DNA of 64,000 nt from Amorphophallus konjac (Eukaryota > Streptophyta > Magnoliopsida > Alismatales > Araceae). Positions 46,043-58,389 of this stretch are shown in pieces. The stretch spans positions 79,868,559-79,932,558 of the forward strand of contig CM040117.1 in assembly GCA_022559845.1 (NCBI GenBank), written 5' to 3'. The notes beneath the pieces are model-generated. The model did no database searches. It was not told the DNA's origin and worked only from the letters and a program-made list of their open reading frames with translations. Within the stretch, counting starts at the first letter, position 1. Each line of letters opens with the position of its first letter. Made by a program: the position numbers and the translations under genes.

Positions 46043-49000
46043 TTAAGACACTTTGTATAAGCCTAATTCTCTTCTCAATGTAGTGAATTTTTCATTATCC
46101 AGAGGTTTTGTGAAAATATCAGCAATCTGATTATCTGTCCCTACATGAATCAGTTCAAAATTATTCTTAGACACCTCATCTCTTATAAAATGATGTCTTA
46201 TCTCTATGTGTTTGGTTCGAGAATGCAAAACAGGATTTTTAGCAAGATTGATGGCACTTGTATTATCACAGTAAATAGGTGTACACCCCAGGTCTACTTG
46301 GTAGTCCTGAAGCTGGTGTTTAATCCATATAACTTGTGTTCCACAACTCCCTGCAGCCACATATTCAGCTTCTGCAGTGGAGAGGGCCACAGAATGTTGT
46401 TTCTTGGAGCCCCAAGATACTAAACACCCACCCAAGAATTCACAATGGCCACTTGTGCTTTTCCTGTCTAGTTTACAGCCTGCATAGTCAGCATCTGTGT
46501 ATGCTACTAGATTCAATGTGCGAGATGCAGGAAACCATAAACCAAGAGAGTGACTAGCTGACAAATATCTGAAGATTCTTTTAACTGCAGCTAAGTGTAG
46601 TTCAGTGGGTCTAGACTGATACCTTGCACACATTCCTACACTGAATTGTATATCAGGTCTAGAGGCTGTCAAGTAAAGAAGTGATCCAATCATACCTCTA
46701 TAAAGTTTGGCATTTACTTCTTTACCTGTCTCATCTGCATCCAATGATGTATTGGTGCCCATGGGTGTAGTAATGTGCTTTAAGTTTTCCATGCCAAACC
46801 TTTTGAACAGTTCCATTGTGTATTTGGTTTGGTTGATGAAGCACCCATCTTCTAGCTGCTGTACCTGCAATCCAAGAAAATATTTTAGTTCTCCAACCAA
46901 GCTCATTTCAAATTCAGCAGACATCATGGTAGAAAATTCATCACATAGTTCATGCCTAGTTGATCCAAATACAATGTCATCTACATATACCTGAACTATG
47001 ATGAGATCTTTATTCATGCCCTTGGTAAATAAAGTCTGATCAACTTTACCTCTTTTGTAGCCCTTGCTGATCAGAAATTCAGATAATCTTTCATACCAAG
47101 CTCTTGGAGCCTGCTTTAGACCATACAAGGCTTTGTTTAACCTGAAAACTTGGTTAGGTTGAGGAGAAAATTGAAATCCAGGAGGTTGTTCAACAAAAAC
47201 TTCTTCTTTAATAACTCCATTTAAAAAAGCACTTTTAACATCCATTTGTTGGAGTTTAATGTTCTTTGAGCATGCAAAGGCAAGCAACAATCTTATAGCT
47301 TCCATCCTAGCAACTGGTGCATAGGATTCATCAAAGTCTACACCGAATTCCTGACAGTAGCCTTTGGCTACTAGTCTGGCCTTATTCCTCGAGATGATTC
47401 CATCTTCATTCATCTTATTTTTGAACACCCACTTGGTTCCTATAATATTTATACCATCTGGTCTTGGGACAAGCTCCCAGACATTATTCCTTTCAAACTG
47501 ACCTAATTCCTCACTCATAGCATTGACCCAAGCTTGATCAGCTAAGGCCTCTTCTACTGATTTGGGTTCAATTTGTGAGACCAAAGCAATTAAGTCATCA
47601 TTATTCACATTTCTAAAATGAGACCTCGTCCGAAGAGGTTCTTCAGGATTGCCTATGACATTATCTAAAGGATGGTCTTTAAGGAATCTAATATTTGTTG
47701 AAGACTCACCTGTTTCTCTTGGACCTTCCTGATTTGGGGAATTTGTTTCTCCATTCTGCTGAGTCTTCTCTTCTTCTTGTTGGTTTTCCAGAAAATCTCC
47801 ACCATGATTGGAGTCCCTGTCAAGATTTTCAACATTAGAAACATCTTTCTTTTCACTAAAAAGAATGTGTGGAGATTCTTCCACTTTCTGATCTGATACA
47901 TTAAATACCCTATATGCCCTTGACACTTCAGAGTAACCCAAGAATATTCCAGGTGAACTCTTGGCTTCAAACTTGTCTAAGTCTTTCTTATCATTGTTAT
48001 GAATAAAACATTTTGCTCCAAAAATTCTGAAATGAAACAAGTTTGGTTTCTTACCTTTTAGAAGCTCATAGGGTGTTTTCTTGTGTATGGGTCTTACCAT
48101 GGCCCTGTTGATTATGTAGGTTGCTGTATTGGCCGCTTCTGCCCAAAACCTTCTAGGTAACTTACTTTCAATCAACATGGTTCGGGCCATTTCCACCACT
48201 GTTCTATTTCTTCTCTCCACGATCCCATTCTGTTCAGGTGTCCTGGGAGAGGAAAACCTGTGAGTTAGTCCTTCTTTGTCACAAAGATCAGTAAACATGG
48301 AATTTTCAAACTCACCTCCATGGTCAGATTGAATAGAACTAACCTTGTACTTCCCTTCTTGTTTGACCTTATTGAAAAACAGATTAAACTTTTGAAATGC
48401 ATCACTCTTATTTGCTAAGAAAAATATCCATGAATATCTGGAGAAGTCATCTATGATGACATAGCCAAACCTGTTACCATTAAGACTCTGAGTTCTAGTT
48501 GGACCGAAAAGATCCATATGAAGAAGTTCCATTGGTCTAGAAGACAATGGCTCAGATCTTAATTTGAAAGAATTTCTGGTCTGTTTGCCTAGAGCACAGG
48601 CATCACATGCTTTTGATATAGAGTTGAATTTAATTCTAGGCATGCCTCTAACTAAATCATGCTTGACCAATTTATTTAAAGTTGAAAAGCTAGCATGACC
48701 TAGACGTCTATGCCATTCAAAGGCATCATTTTCAGAATTGGCAGATAAGCAAATAGTGGATTCAGATTTCTCATCTAAGTCTACAATGTAGACATTATTA
48801 ATCCTGTTGGCTACAAATTTAACCATGTCAGAATTTGTTTCAAGGATTTTACATGAACTATCATCAAATACAACCCTGTGACCCCTGTCACATAATTGGC
48901 TAATGCTAATCAGGTTGTGTTGTAGCCCTTCCACAAGTAATACTTTTTCAATGGAATTTGTGGAAGACTTACCTACTGTGCCAACTCCAATAATTTTACC

Positions 49001-49135
49001 TTTGTTCTTTCCTCCAAACTTGACCAGACCTCCTGGCTTCATCTCTATCTTGCTGAACTTGGATCGGTCTCCTGTCATATGCCTGGAGCAGCCACTGTCG
49101 AGGTACCACTTGTTGTCTTCAGCTGCCAGGCCGAC
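46043..49135 (-). CDS. Sirevirus pol: protease, integrase, reverse transcriptase, RNase H
   Basis: The open frame begins after a TAG at 49136-49138. The first ATG (49078) lies after the protease DSG (49099-49091, [10 protein letters not shown]), so pol is presumably made as a gag fusion. Numbering from that ATG: gag-pre-integrase zinc region ~120-175 ([15 protein letters not shown]); integrase D189, D252, E288 (exactly 35 residues between the last two); RT ~530-780 with DVKSAFLNG (612-620) and YVDD (698-701); RNase H ~855-1000 with TDADYAG, STAEAEY and YCDNTSAI. All catalytic residues are present and there is no internal stop, so this enzyme set may be functional. Stop TAA at 46043-46045. Confidence 0.95.
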   Translation of the reverse strand, partial: VGLAAEDNKWYLDSGCSRHMTGDRSKFSKIEMKPGGLVKFGGKNKGKIIGVGTVGKSSTNSIEKVLLVEGLQHNLISISQLCDRGHRVVFDDSSCKILETNSDMVKFVANRINNVYIVDLDEKSESTICLSANSENDAFEWHRRLGHASFSTLNKLVKHDLVRGMPRIKFNSISKACDACALGKQTRNSFKLRSEPLSSRPMELLHMDLFGPTRTQSLNGNRFGYVIIDDFSRYSWIFFLANKSDAFQKFNLFFNKVKQEGKYKVSSIQSDHGGEFENSMFTDLCDKEGLTHRFSSPRTPEQNGIVERRNRTVVEMARTMLIESKLPRRFWAEAANTATYIINRAMVRPIHKKTPYELLKGKKPNLFHFRIFGAKCFIHNNDKKDLDKFEAKSSPGIFLGYSEVSRAYRVFNVSDQKVEESPHILFSEKKDVSNVENLDRDSNHGGDFLENQQEEEKTQQNGETNSPNQEGPRETGESSTNIRFLKDHPLDNVIGNPEEPLRTRSHFRNVNNDDLIALVSQIEPKSVEEALADQAWVNAMSEELGQFERNNVWELVPRPDGINIIGTKWVFKNKMNEDGIISRNKARLVAKGYCQEFGVDFDESYAPVARMEAIRLLLAFACSKNIKLQQMDVKSAFLNGVIKEEVFVEQPPGFQFSPQPNQVFRLNKALYGLKQAPRAWYERLSEFLISKGYKRGKVDQTLFTKGMNKDLIIVQVYVDDIVFGSTRHELCDEFSTMMSAEFEMSLVGELKYFLGLQVQQLEDGCFINQTKYTMELFKRFGMENLKHITTPMGTNTSLDADETGKEVNAKLYRGMIGSLLYLTASRPDIQFSVGMCARYQSRPTELHLAAVKRIFRYLSASHSLGLWFPASRTLNLVAYTDADYAGCKLDRKSTSGHCEFLGGCLVSWGSKKQHSVALSTAEAEYVAAGSCGTQVIWIKHQLQDYQVDLGCTPIYCDNTSAINLAKNPVLHSRTKHIEIRHHFIRDEVSKNNFELIHVGTDNQIADIFTKPLDNEKFTTLRRELGLYKVS

Positions 49136-49148
49136 CTACACAAGTATA

Positions 49149-51305
49149 TCAAGCAGAGTGATTTGGAACCCAAGATGAGTTGGGTCCAAGGACATTGTTT
49201 AAATCTCTGATCAAGTGTTTAGGTATCCAGATTTGTTTCAGCATGGTTTTCTCTGGCACCTTCCTTTCTGGTTTTTTAAAGTTCAATCCAGCTGAACTGG
49301 AGAAGTGAGTTCTATTCCTTTCATTGGTCTTCCTATTCCTAGGAAATTTCCTGTAGGCTTGTTGATTGGCATATCTTTGACCATGAAAGTTATTCCTCCA
49401 GTAGGTCTTGTTTGGACCCATCTGATTGTTATAATTCCAGCTTTTATTCTGATTTGTTTTCTTGGTCCAGCTACCATTTGTGTTCTGGTGAATGGACTTA
49501 ATGTTATTTTTCATAAAGTTCATTCCAATCTTAAATGGTTGTCCAGTACTGGTTTTTGTGTTTTCTTTAGGACTTTGAGTTTCCTTAGAGCTGTTTGAGC
49601 TGGATGGTGTGTCCAGCTTTTCTTTTCCCTTCTCTGGACAGAAGGTGATGGTCTTGAATTGCAAGGGTCTCTTGTTGGTTGGGTCATAGCCTAGACCTTC
49701 CTTATTGAAATTGACCCTAGTCCCTAGTATAGCATCTAGGCTAGTCTTTCCTTGGACAAACTTTTCTAAGACTTTCTGTTTGTCTTCCAGCTCCTTTTGA
49801 AGAAACTCAGAATTCTTTAGGAGTTCAGCATTTACTTTCTTCACAGCTTCATATTTCTCTGAATTCATTCTGATTTCACTCATGCTTTCTTCAATTTTAG
49901 TTTTGAATTCATTGAGCTGTTTTTGACTTTCCTGAATTTCTCCCTTAAGCTTATCATTCTCTTTCCTTTGTGAGGTCATTTCTTCTAGTTGTTCTTTTAG
50001 CTTTGCATTTTCCTCACAGACCAGAGTTTGTTCTTCAATATTTGTGTTAAATTTTCTTTTCAGAACTCTGTGCTCTTTGCTAAGTGAATTAAATTTATCT
50101 AGCAAGTCACCATAAGCATCCTCCCAGTCATCAATTGAGAAATTTTCAAAAACGTTTATTACCTCCTCTTCACTGTTTGCCATAAGGCAAATTCCATCTT
50201 CATATTCTTCTGAGGAAGCTTCTTCTGGGTCTTCTTCTTCCTCGCTCCATGTGCAGACCATTGCCTGTGGCTTCTTCTTCTTCTGCACCTTTATGTTTTT
50301 CTTCTGAAAATAGGGACCTTTCTTCTGGAGTTCTGGGCATTCGCCTTTCATGTGTCCCTGTTTGTTACAGTTAAAACAAGTCAGTTTCTTAGGATTTCTA
50401 TCCCTGTAATTGGTAAACTCAGCATTCTTGTTAAAAGAGTGTGGGTTCTTCTTCCTAAAGGTCTTTCCCTTTGTCCTCAGAAACTTTCTGAACTGACGAG
50501 TGAGCATAGCCTGCTCCTCCTGGTCGAGATCTGATAAACCTTCAAGCTCGGACTCAGACTCGGGGGTACTGCTGCTGCTCCCACTGTTACTACCCTTGTT
50601 GCGGGAAGCTCTTAGAGCTACATTTTTACCCTTCCTCTCACTTCCTTCTCCACCTCCTTGGAAGTTCATCTCATAGGTCATCAGGGATCCTATGAGTTCA
50701 TTCACAGTTAAGACAGTCAAATCTTTTGACTCCTCAATCACAATGGCCTTAGTGTGCCATGCCGGGGATAAAGATCTAAGAATTTTCCTGACTATATCTG
50801 CCTCAGCAAGATCCTTCCCTAGCCCTTTAAGAGTGTTAGTGATCAAGGATAACCTGGCATACATTTCGGTTATATTCTCATCTGCATTCATCTTAAACAT
50901 TTCATACTTAGAAGTGTAGAGGTTTACCTTCGAGGCTTTCACTTGAGCTGTACCTTCATAGATCAATTGCAGCTCATCCCACATTCGCTTGGCAGTTTTG
51001 TAGGCAGAGATACGGGCATACTCCTCTGGATGAACAGCACACTGGATGATATTCAGCGCCGTCCAGTTGAGTGAGGAGAGCTTTACATGGTCATCTGTCC
51101 AAGCGTCCTCGTTTGGTGGCAGATCATATGGCCCCACCGTGATTACTCTCCACAGTTTATGACTCTGAGCCCTGATAAACACTTCCATCCTGTTCTTCCA
51201 AAACAGATAGTTATTACCATCGAAATAAGGAGGGCGACTAATGGATTGACCTTCGGCCATGAAGGTTCTAGGACCACTGCCATTTGCTTGATTGTTCGTC
51301 CACAT
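49149..51305 (-). CDS. Sirevirus gag (718 aa)
   Basis: The ATG at 51305 (MWTNNQANG) is preferred; the frame can be extended to 51329 only through a TTG inside the primer-binding site. UBN2-type gag fold in the first ~200 residues ([30 protein letters not shown]), then a Ser/Glu stretch, a CCHC zinc knuckle [14 protein letters not shown] (residues ~310-323), an acidic segment, a long coiled coil (~400-560) and a basic Asn/Lys-rich tail. It packages the element's RNA into particles. Ends with TGA at 49149-49151; pol is in the +1 frame relative to it. No internal stop. Confidence 0.93.
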   Translation of the reverse strand: MWTNNQANGSGPRTFMAEGQSISRPPYFDGNNYLFWKNRMEVFIRAQSHKLWRVITVGPYDLPPNEDAWTDDHVKLSSLNWTALNIIQCAVHPEEYARISAYKTAKRMWDELQLIYEGTAQVKASKVNLYTSKYEMFKMNADENITEMYARLSLITNTLKGLGKDLAEADIVRKILRSLSPAWHTKAIVIEESKDLTVLTVNELIGSLMTYEMNFQGGGEGSERKGKNVALRASRNKGSNSGSSSSTPESESELEGLSDLDQEEQAMLTRQFRKFLRTKGKTFRKKNPHSFNKNAEFTNYRDRNPKKLTCFNCNKQGHMKGECPELQKKGPYFQKKNIKVQKKKKPQAMVCTWSEEEEDPEEASSEEYEDGICLMANSEEEVINVFENFSIDDWEDAYGDLLDKFNSLSKEHRVLKRKFNTNIEEQTLVCEENAKLKEQLEEMTSQRKENDKLKGEIQESQKQLNEFKTKIEESMSEIRMNSEKYEAVKKVNAELLKNSEFLQKELEDKQKVLEKFVQGKTSLDAILGTRVNFNKEGLGYDPTNKRPLQFKTITFCPEKGKEKLDTPSSSNSSKETQSPKENTKTSTGQPFKIGMNFMKNNIKSIHQNTNGSWTKKTNQNKSWNYNNQMGPNKTYWRNNFHGQRYANQQAYRKFPRNRKTNERNRTHFSSSAGLNFKKPERKVPEKTMLKQIWIPKHLIRDLNNVLGPNSSWVPNHSA

Positions 51306-51316
51306 GGCGTAAACCT

Positions 51317-51328
51317 GCTCTGATACCA
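51317..51328 (-). promoter_or_regulatory. Sirevirus primer-binding site
   Basis: Minus strand TGGTATCAGAGC, 2 bp after the 5' LTR, complementary to initiator tRNA-Met. Confidence 0.95.
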
Positions 51329-51330
51329 AA

Positions 51331-53633
51331 TGTTAGCGCAGCAAGAGTGATATAGAAGGGGGGGGATGAATAGATCACTCCCAATTTGCAAAACTTAGGC
51401 AAGAAAATAAATCTACCGCTTATGCCCCTTCTAAACTAGCACACAAAGAATTGCAAATGCAGATACCACTCAAGATCGAATAAGAGAATGATGATGAAGA
51501 GCTGAGCAAACAAATAGTCGAAGTGACAAACAGATAGAGAGCGCTGATAAAGACCGCAAACCACAGAGAAGACAACCGGTTTTTTAGGTGGTTCGACTGC
51601 AGTCAGCAATCTACATCCACCCCTCACTCCAACTAGAGTGAGGATTCCACTAGCCACTGCTAGAGCACAGCAGACTCAGTCTGCGAACAACTTGCTGCCA
51701 AACAGCTTGAAAACCCAAGGGAGACAAATCCCTCAACCAAGTTCTGCCACCCGCAGAGCTTGAAACCTGTTCTAGCACCCAGCACGAACAGAACCGGAGA
51801 GTGCCTCTCCCTTCCTCCACACACCGGAGGGAACCTGCTAATGACAACCCGTCACTAGCAACACCAGAGATCAGCGATCTCTCTTCCTCTGCAACCCAGA
51901 GGGAAACCGGAGTTAGACTCCCTTCCTCCACATACCGGAGGGGAACAGATCAGAATTAGACGAAGAACACATAAAGAAAATCAGAAAAGAAACTAAAGAC
52001 TGATCGAGAAAACATTCGATACTGAGAGTTAATACAAATGTAGCTTCCTGGGAAGCAATTTCAAAAACCAGATACTGCAAACTCTCTTTCTCTCTTCACT
52101 GCTATCTCTCTTTTTCTTTCTCTTCACTGCTATCTCTCTTTTTCTTTCTCTTCACTGCTGGATCGAGCTCTCTGTAATTCTGCCTTTTCTTTCTTGGCTC
52201 TGATCTACCTTCATCGGTGGGCGAAGGTTTCTATTTATAGCGGCAGCAGGTGGATAGGGCACAACATGCGTGTGCTTCCCACGCTCGATCCAGAACCTTC
52301 CTGCCACGTGTCCTCATTGGGTTGGTTCCTCTTGTCTTGGATCACGTGCAGCCCATTTATTTGGGAATATTCTTCCTCGTACCTGTAAGGAGATAAAAAC
52401 CATTAACACGCTGTATGGCCACTAAAACTAAAGCTGCATGAGGTATATGATAACAACACGACGTGACTACTACACGAGATAAGAAAAGAACGACACGAGA
52501 TACAATGGACAAGACTGACACAATCAAGGAAGGTGACACGAGGTCAGATCAAGATAGCACGAGGTGAGAAGAAAATATCACTGAGTGAAATAATAGAAGA
52601 ACACGCGATTTAGAAGAAACCTGGACGAGGTTAGAACGAAACAAAACGAACTAACAAACGGCAACAAAAGACGACACGAAGTGAAACAACACTTGAAAAC
52701 ATAAGAAAAATAACTCGAGCACAAAATAGCTCGAATGAACGACTCGAAGATGAGGCGACACGGGATGACCACGACACGAAGACAAATAACAAAAACCGTC
52801 ACGAGTTGAAGATAACACGAAGATGAAAATAGAAACCGACACGAGTTGAAAACAACACGAAGACGAAACACTGGAATTGACACGGAGTGTGGTCAAGGCG
52901 AGAAGGACACGAAGTCTAAAGAGAAAAACAGCACAAAGATAGAAGAGTGACACGGCTATCACGACACGTGATGAAGCAGTGACACTAAGAAAAAGAACGA
53001 CTCGAGGAACAACAGTAAGTGACACGAAATTAAACAAGCAGACATAAAAGATGACACGAGATGAGCAACTAAAGGACAGAGAGAAACGACACGAGGTTCA
53101 CAGAGAAGCGACTCGGAGTTCGTCAGAACTATTCGAGCTGCTTCAGTAACACGACACGAAGACAGAGGGAGACACGACACGAAGTTAAACAACCGAGACT
53201 AGGACTCGAAGACATAGATGACAAGGATAGAACAACACGAAGTATTACCTTATACAAGTTTTCCTGTCAAGCATGGAAATCAACACGAAGTGTTGTAATC
53301 TCAGACGACACGAAATCTTTTCATGTTAGTGAGGGGAAACAACACGAAGTGTGGCTCAAGTGGCACGAAAACAACTCCCAAAATTAACTGAAGTGGCTCG
53401 AGGATTTACATTAACACAGAGAAACATTTTTGTTCACAAAGGTTCATAGTGTTGAAACCATCAAGACATTATTACTCAGGCAACACTAAAATTCATTTGG
53501 TCAAATTGTTCAATTGAACAGGACATTCCCTTACTGTGTAATCCATTCACTTACATGATGAAACATGAGATTATCTTGAGATAAAGAAATGATTTATAGT
53601 GTGAGACATCATCAAAATCATAGGGACACAACA
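51331..53633 (-). repeat. Sirevirus 5' LTR
   Basis: 2303 bp, near-identical to 42189-44490. Minus-strand TATA box CTATAAATAG at 52231-52240, giving a transcript start near 52205 and a U5/R of about 0.87 kb. Confidence 0.97.
52231..52240 (-). promoter_or_regulatory. Sirevirus LTR TATA box
   Basis: CTATAAATAG on the minus strand, identical in both LTRs (also 43088-43097). Confidence 0.8.
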
Positions 53634-53837
53634 AAACTGAAACAGACGGCAGAAGACCGTTAGGAGTATGAAAATGGTCCTATGATTACTGCTTATTTAA
53701 CAGACTGCATTTTTATTCTATCTTTTCTTTTAATTTTATGCAATGCATGACTCATGAGAATGAATGGCTGACCAAGAATGTAAAAATGTACGTAGGGAAA
53801 ACGCCGGACCCGGATCTCATGGCTCCAGGTCCGGGCG

Positions 53838-56165
53838 ATGTACCTAGCACTACCCGTCTTTCAGAGGGAGAGAATGGCGACCATGGGGTTCATGGAGTTT
53901 CTGGGCCTGGAGGTAGTGAGGCTCGACACCGCCCTCCTGTACACGCTGCATGACCGGTGGGATCCAGTCAGCCGGACTTTTCTATTCCCATGGGGTCATA
54001 TGATCCCGATGTTGGAAGACGTGGCGCGCATCACCGGACTGCGGGTGCACGGCACGCCAGTGAGCGGGAGGACATTGACAAATTACCGGGAGCTGGCCCA
54101 GCGGCTGCTGGGCTTGGAGCTACAGAGACCGGAGCGCCACTCGATGATCCTATCGAGAGCGAGGCTACAGGAGAGCCTAGGCCTGAGGGGAGCCGGGATT
54201 ACAGTTGGAGAGTTACCGGAGCAGCACTTAGGGCGGCTGACGGACCGGGCATGAGAGCATGTAGCAGTTGTGCCGGGACCAAAGGCAGACATAGTACTAC
54301 GGTGATTCATGATGCTGCTATTCGAAAAGCTGTTATTCACCACCAGGGTAGACGGAGTGAGTTGCAGGCTCCTCCCCTTACTCGAGGAGGTAGACCGAGT
54401 TGGCGAGGATGCGTGGGGCGCAGCGGTTCTCGCCTTCCTCTTCGACACTTTGAGCTCGACTGGCCGGTGCACGATGCTCGGCGGATTCTCTCCACTACTT
54501 CAGGTAATCCTTGAACTCTAAACTGATTTGTGCAATTGCTATATGATTCTATGAAATGCTATATGCTGACATTTTTTATGCAGGTGTGGGCCTACATGTA
54601 CCTCCCCGGACTGGGGAGAGGATAGAAGGTGTACCCCGACCGGGTGCCCATCACGAGGCGGTGGACAGCGGTTCGGGAGGTGGGGTCTTTGCGACGTCAG
54701 GTGCTGACGATCCAGGATGACCTCGACGCTCTTCCCTATGCTTCGGTAAGACTTCAAATTGTGTAAATATGACTTTATGCTCAGATACTGATGTAATTTA
54801 CCTATTTGACAGGTCCAGTGGACACCATACCAGGGAGAGGGGCACGAGGGCCAGCCATGGGTGGTGGCAGCCCTGGCGTACGCAGGACGAGACATCTGGC
54901 TCCACTGCATGAATGTGGTCGAGCCGCTCCACTACCGTTTGATCATGAGGACTACGAGCATCCACCAGCCAGAGGTGGAGTTCCCGGTGTGGGAGAGGCC
55001 AGAGGAGCACGTGGGATGCCACGCACACGGGCTCGCGATGGAGATCGACTGGGTCACACGGGCGATGGACCAGATCCAGGACTGGACCGGGCTGGGGCGA
55101 GTGGTGCAGGCCTGAGGAGCCAGCGACGAGGCCTACCTGACGGCCTACGCCCGACGCTACAGAGATCAGGTTTTCCGAGGCGCGTGTCGACGTGTATGAT
55201 TTCTAAACTCATGCTTTCCATAAATGTTTATGATTATGATGCTAATGATTGACACTCTGTTATGCAGCTAGACCTCCAAGGATGGATCGCGGAGCTTCAG
55301 GGGTTGCTCCATTCGATGATCCAGCAGCGGGACCAGCTCCAGCGCTCCTTGGACCTTCTGGTAAGTTTCACTCAACCTTAGACTTAGAATGCAATGCAAT
55401 GAAACTGACATGCCTCTATATGCAGCAAGCTGAGGGAGCCCAGCGCCAGGCGTCAGACGCACCATCTTCTTCCTCACAGCCACCGCAGATCGGGCCGAGC
55501 GAGATGCAGACTTCGCGCAAGCGACAGCGTGAGCCGAGGAGGTCGAGGCCACTCTTGCCGAGAGGGTAAGTAAATCACTCTTCTTCTCCTTTCTAAATTT
55601 TATGATTAGAACTGCAAAATGATTTATAAGATGAATGCATATGCTGGCGAGGGAGTAGGCGGCAGCGCTGGGTGAGGCTACCTGACAGAGAGAGGAGGTT
55701 GAGCGCTTCCGTGCTGAGACAGAGCGGCTCCGCACAGAGGTAGCAGAGGCAGCACGCCTTTGTGTAGAGATGGAGTGATCCCACGTTGGGATGGTGGAGG
55801 TGGAGCATCTTCGCGCCTGAGCTGCAGAGGCGGACCGATACCGAACTGTGGCAGAGCGCGCTCACATAGAGGCAGCAGAGCTGTGGGGAGAGGTGCGAGC
55901 GTACCAGCAGATGAGCCAGAGATCGGACGGAGCAGGACCCATGGCGGTGCACCCAGCGTTTCCTACCGAAACTACCTCACAGGTTCCTCCGGCCATCGGA
56001 GGAACAAGGATGAGGAGCTTCAGCGACGCCGGCGTGAGGAGGAGCGCACCTCCATGGCACCACCAGCGAAGCGCCATGAGGGTTCAGGAGAGAGTGATGA
56101 CCCTAGGAAGGGTCAGACTTGATGTACTTATGAGATGTATGTATGGATGGCTTTTAGTGGAATGA
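53838..56165 (+). pseudogene. PMD-like gene 1 (plant mobile domain with coiled-coil tail), decayed
   Basis: Plus-strand gene with recognisable introns: exon 53838-54503 (donor CAG|GTAATC), 54584-54745, 54813 to about 55170, 55268-55360, 55426-55565 and a last exon from about 55658. Domain signs: LDTALLYTLHDRWDPVSRTF, PMLEDVARITGLRVHG and DAWGAAVLAFLFDTL, then VWAYMYLP and VQWTPYQG, the usual order in plant mobile domains; the end is a Glu/Arg/Ala-rich coiled coil (REEVERFRAETERL). Splice sites are intact, but in-frame stops occur at about 54252, 54303, 54624, 55113 and in the last exon, several at positions suggesting CGA to TGA. Antisense to T3. PMD genes carried by retroelements are known. 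Confidence 0.7.
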
Positions 56166-56329
56166 CATGTTTCTTTTCAATTTTTAGAAATGTGTGCATG
56201 TCGATACTGACTAACTACCTTAACAATGCATCCTATGGCTGACAACGTGAGGGGATAACAAAGAGCGAGAGAGAGGGGAAGGGGAGAGAAACTTAGGTGC
56301 AGTGGGATAAAATAGTAGAGAGAAACAGT

Positions 56330-56580
56330 CGTGATAAGGCCGCATGAACGAGTGTAGCGGTCCCAAGACATGCCACTGAACCACAGCTGAGTGAATGATG
56401 GAGACGGTTCATTTAAGACCGCAAAGCTGGAGAGATGGTCTCCTGTGAACCACTTTGAAATGAAGACGGTCTTGCCAAGACCGTTTACCACCCAGGCAGA
56501 TAAGGATATGAGCAGACATGAAAACGGTCTCGGACAGACCGCTAAGAATGAAATAGCGGTCGCTCGATAGACCGCACAGG
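56330..56580. repeat. Hairpin array between the two PMD-like genes
   Basis: Seven units including aagacggtcttgccaagaccgtt (arms AACGGTCTT-like, 8-9 bp), aacggtctcggacagaccgct and agcggtcgctcgatagaccgc. Confidence 0.8.
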
Positions 56581-56724
56581 CCAAAAAATGTTAACTCCGA
56601 TCGGGACTCTCTTGGAGAGTCCCAACCCGTGGATATGCCTATCCAAACCGCGCTAAGAGCGATCTTAACCTTGATTGAGCCTATCCTAACTTGATCCTAG
56701 CAGATAAAAGCTAAGAACTTGGGC

Positions 56725-56735
56725 CCTATAAGTAG
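56725..56735 (+). promoter_or_regulatory. TATA box of PMD-like gene 2
   Basis: CCTATAAGTAG about 80-90 bp upstream of the start codon at 56814, with CT-rich leader sequence (caaatctctctttctagcc) between. A normal plant core promoter. Confidence 0.6.
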
Positions 56736-56813
56736 AGGGGCTCTTAAATTCGTAACTCACACCAAATCTCTCTTTCTAGCCTTGAAAGCCCTAGTGCAAC
56801 CATTCAAATCAAC

Positions 56814-58249
56814 ATGAAACAGGCTCTTGAGATTAGCACCATGGGGGAGAGCTCCTACAATGGCCCACGACCAGCTAGGAAGGAGCGTGAGGCGCTACAA
56901 CGGATGACTTCCATTCCAAATCATCTGAGCACAAACTCTTTGAGAGAGGTAAGTCGCATAATTTGCATTCAAATTTGTTCACAATTCTTTCTAAATTCTT
57001 ATGTTTCTCCTATCTTTCTTCTCTTCTCTTAGCTTCTCCCCGGCCCTAGGCGTTACTCCAACTTGAAATGGGTGGCTCCCATGATTCCTGAACTCCCATT
57101 AGATGTGATCTCAATCCTGAAAGCCTGGCACCTCCATCCACTACTTGTTCTGGCCAAAAATTACCAAAAGCTCTCACTCGATTGGCATAGTATTTCAGCT
57201 CTAGTAGAGATATGGCATCCTCAGACCCATATGTTTGTCTTTCCCACATTTGAGGCTACTATCCTTCTAGAAGAGGTTGAGACATTGCTAGCCTTCCCTA
57301 GGTCTAAGGTAGGAGATGAGGACTTAGTGTGTCACACTATTGCCCCATTGACCCTTCTCTTATCCTAGGGGAGTTCTTGTCGAGTTCAAAGGATATCAGG
57401 ACCATGATCAGTTCTCAACATATCCATTTGCTTCCCATGGCCTAGTGGGTTATTGCTCATTCTAAGAATAAATGCAGGGTGGAATGAGGCCATAGCCAAG
57501 GCCGCTTCTATTTGCTTGTGCGGGGCCATACTTTTCCCTACCACTGACTACCTCTTAGATATACCAAATCTAAGTGTTATTAGTGGGTTGTGGAGAGGGT
57601 TATCCATTTCACAGGCCGTCCTTTCTTTCCTATATGAGGGCCTTAGCTTAGCTTCCCTTAATGGGCCTCTCTTTGGGTCCATGATCTTACTTGAGTGTTG
57701 GATGGGAGTTAGAGTGAAATTCACACCTAAAGAGGACATTTCTTCTCTTAGCCGGATCTTCGGGAGCCACCCACTTTTCTTTATTGGAGGTTCCTTTGGA
57801 TTCTCTCAGCAGGTTGAGTGCAGGACGGAAGACAGGAAGACTAGGGATGAATGGCGGATCTACTTCCACACTCTGCCCCTTGACCGATTTGTGATGCGCC
57901 CGGCTTTCCTTGTCAGCACTACCCTCAGGCATCCTAGGAGGCTTGGGTTGGACTTGAGGCTTGTGGGGAACACTACTTTGGCGATGTATGCCCCCATAGG
58001 TGCTTTCTACAGGTTGGACTCCCGCGTACTATGGTTCTGGCACTACCCCGCCTACTTGCTCTACAGACGAGGAGACTCGGCACGGAGGAGGATGAGTAGG
58101 CGATCAGGAGCGTGTTGATAATGTGGGAGATCAACAAGACGCGCGTTCTACCAGCAGAGGTAACCGAGATTTAGGAGGAGTACCAGCTTTACCTGAGAGA
58201 GCTACGCGAGATCCGACCTCGCGTGGATACCCGACTGAGGATTGAGTGA
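56814..58249 (+). pseudogene. PMD-like gene 2 (plant mobile domain), decayed
   Basis: Exon 1 56814-56948 (45 codons, MKQALEISTMG...) ends in a perfect donor GAG|GTAAGT; the acceptor CTCTTAG is at 57026-57032 and exon 2 continues in phase. Plant mobile domain features: WHSISALVEIWHPQTHMFVFP, EEVETLLAF, then a hydrophobic AIAKAASICLCGAILFP with a following Asp, the typical LILFP-like motif. Two in-frame stops (57366-57368, 57405-57407) and a frameshift near 58070 break it; after the shift a charged C-terminus (YLRELREIRPRVD) runs to TGA at 58247-58249. Own TATA box upstream and AATAAA at 58303-58308. Antisense to T3. Paralogue-like relation to gene 1 is inferred from exon 1 and domain type. Confidence 0.65.
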
Positions 58250-58302
58250 TTGATCAAGATGTATTAGGGATTGATAGCTTGAACTTGATGTTTTTGAGAT
58301 TG

Positions 58303-58308
58303 AATAAA
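58303..58308 (+). terminator. Polyadenylation signal of PMD-like gene 2
   Basis: AATAAA 54 bp after the inferred stop codon. Confidence 0.5.
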
Positions 58309-58389
58309 TGAAAGAGTCTGATTGCTTGAGCTACCGACTTGTCTCTCTCTTTTCCTCATATGTGTGGTTTGATGTGGCTCTAGGAAATG

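Larger units (their letters stand above)
42189..53633 (-). mobile_element. Complete Sirevirus-type Ty1/copia retrotransposon (11.4 kb)
   Basis: LTRs 42189-44490 and 51331-53633, target duplication AAACT (42184-42188 and 53634-53638), LTR ends TG...CA, primer site 51317-51328, gag and pol ORFs in Ty1/copia order (integrase before RT), and several polypurine tracts with the tract GGGGGAGAT at the 3' LTR, a known Sirevirus signature. By eye the LTRs differ at about 30 of 2300 sites (near 1.3%), so this is the youngest insertion here. No env-like ORF. It interrupts the hairpin array / intron region of PMD-like gene 1 inside T3. Confidence 0.97.
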
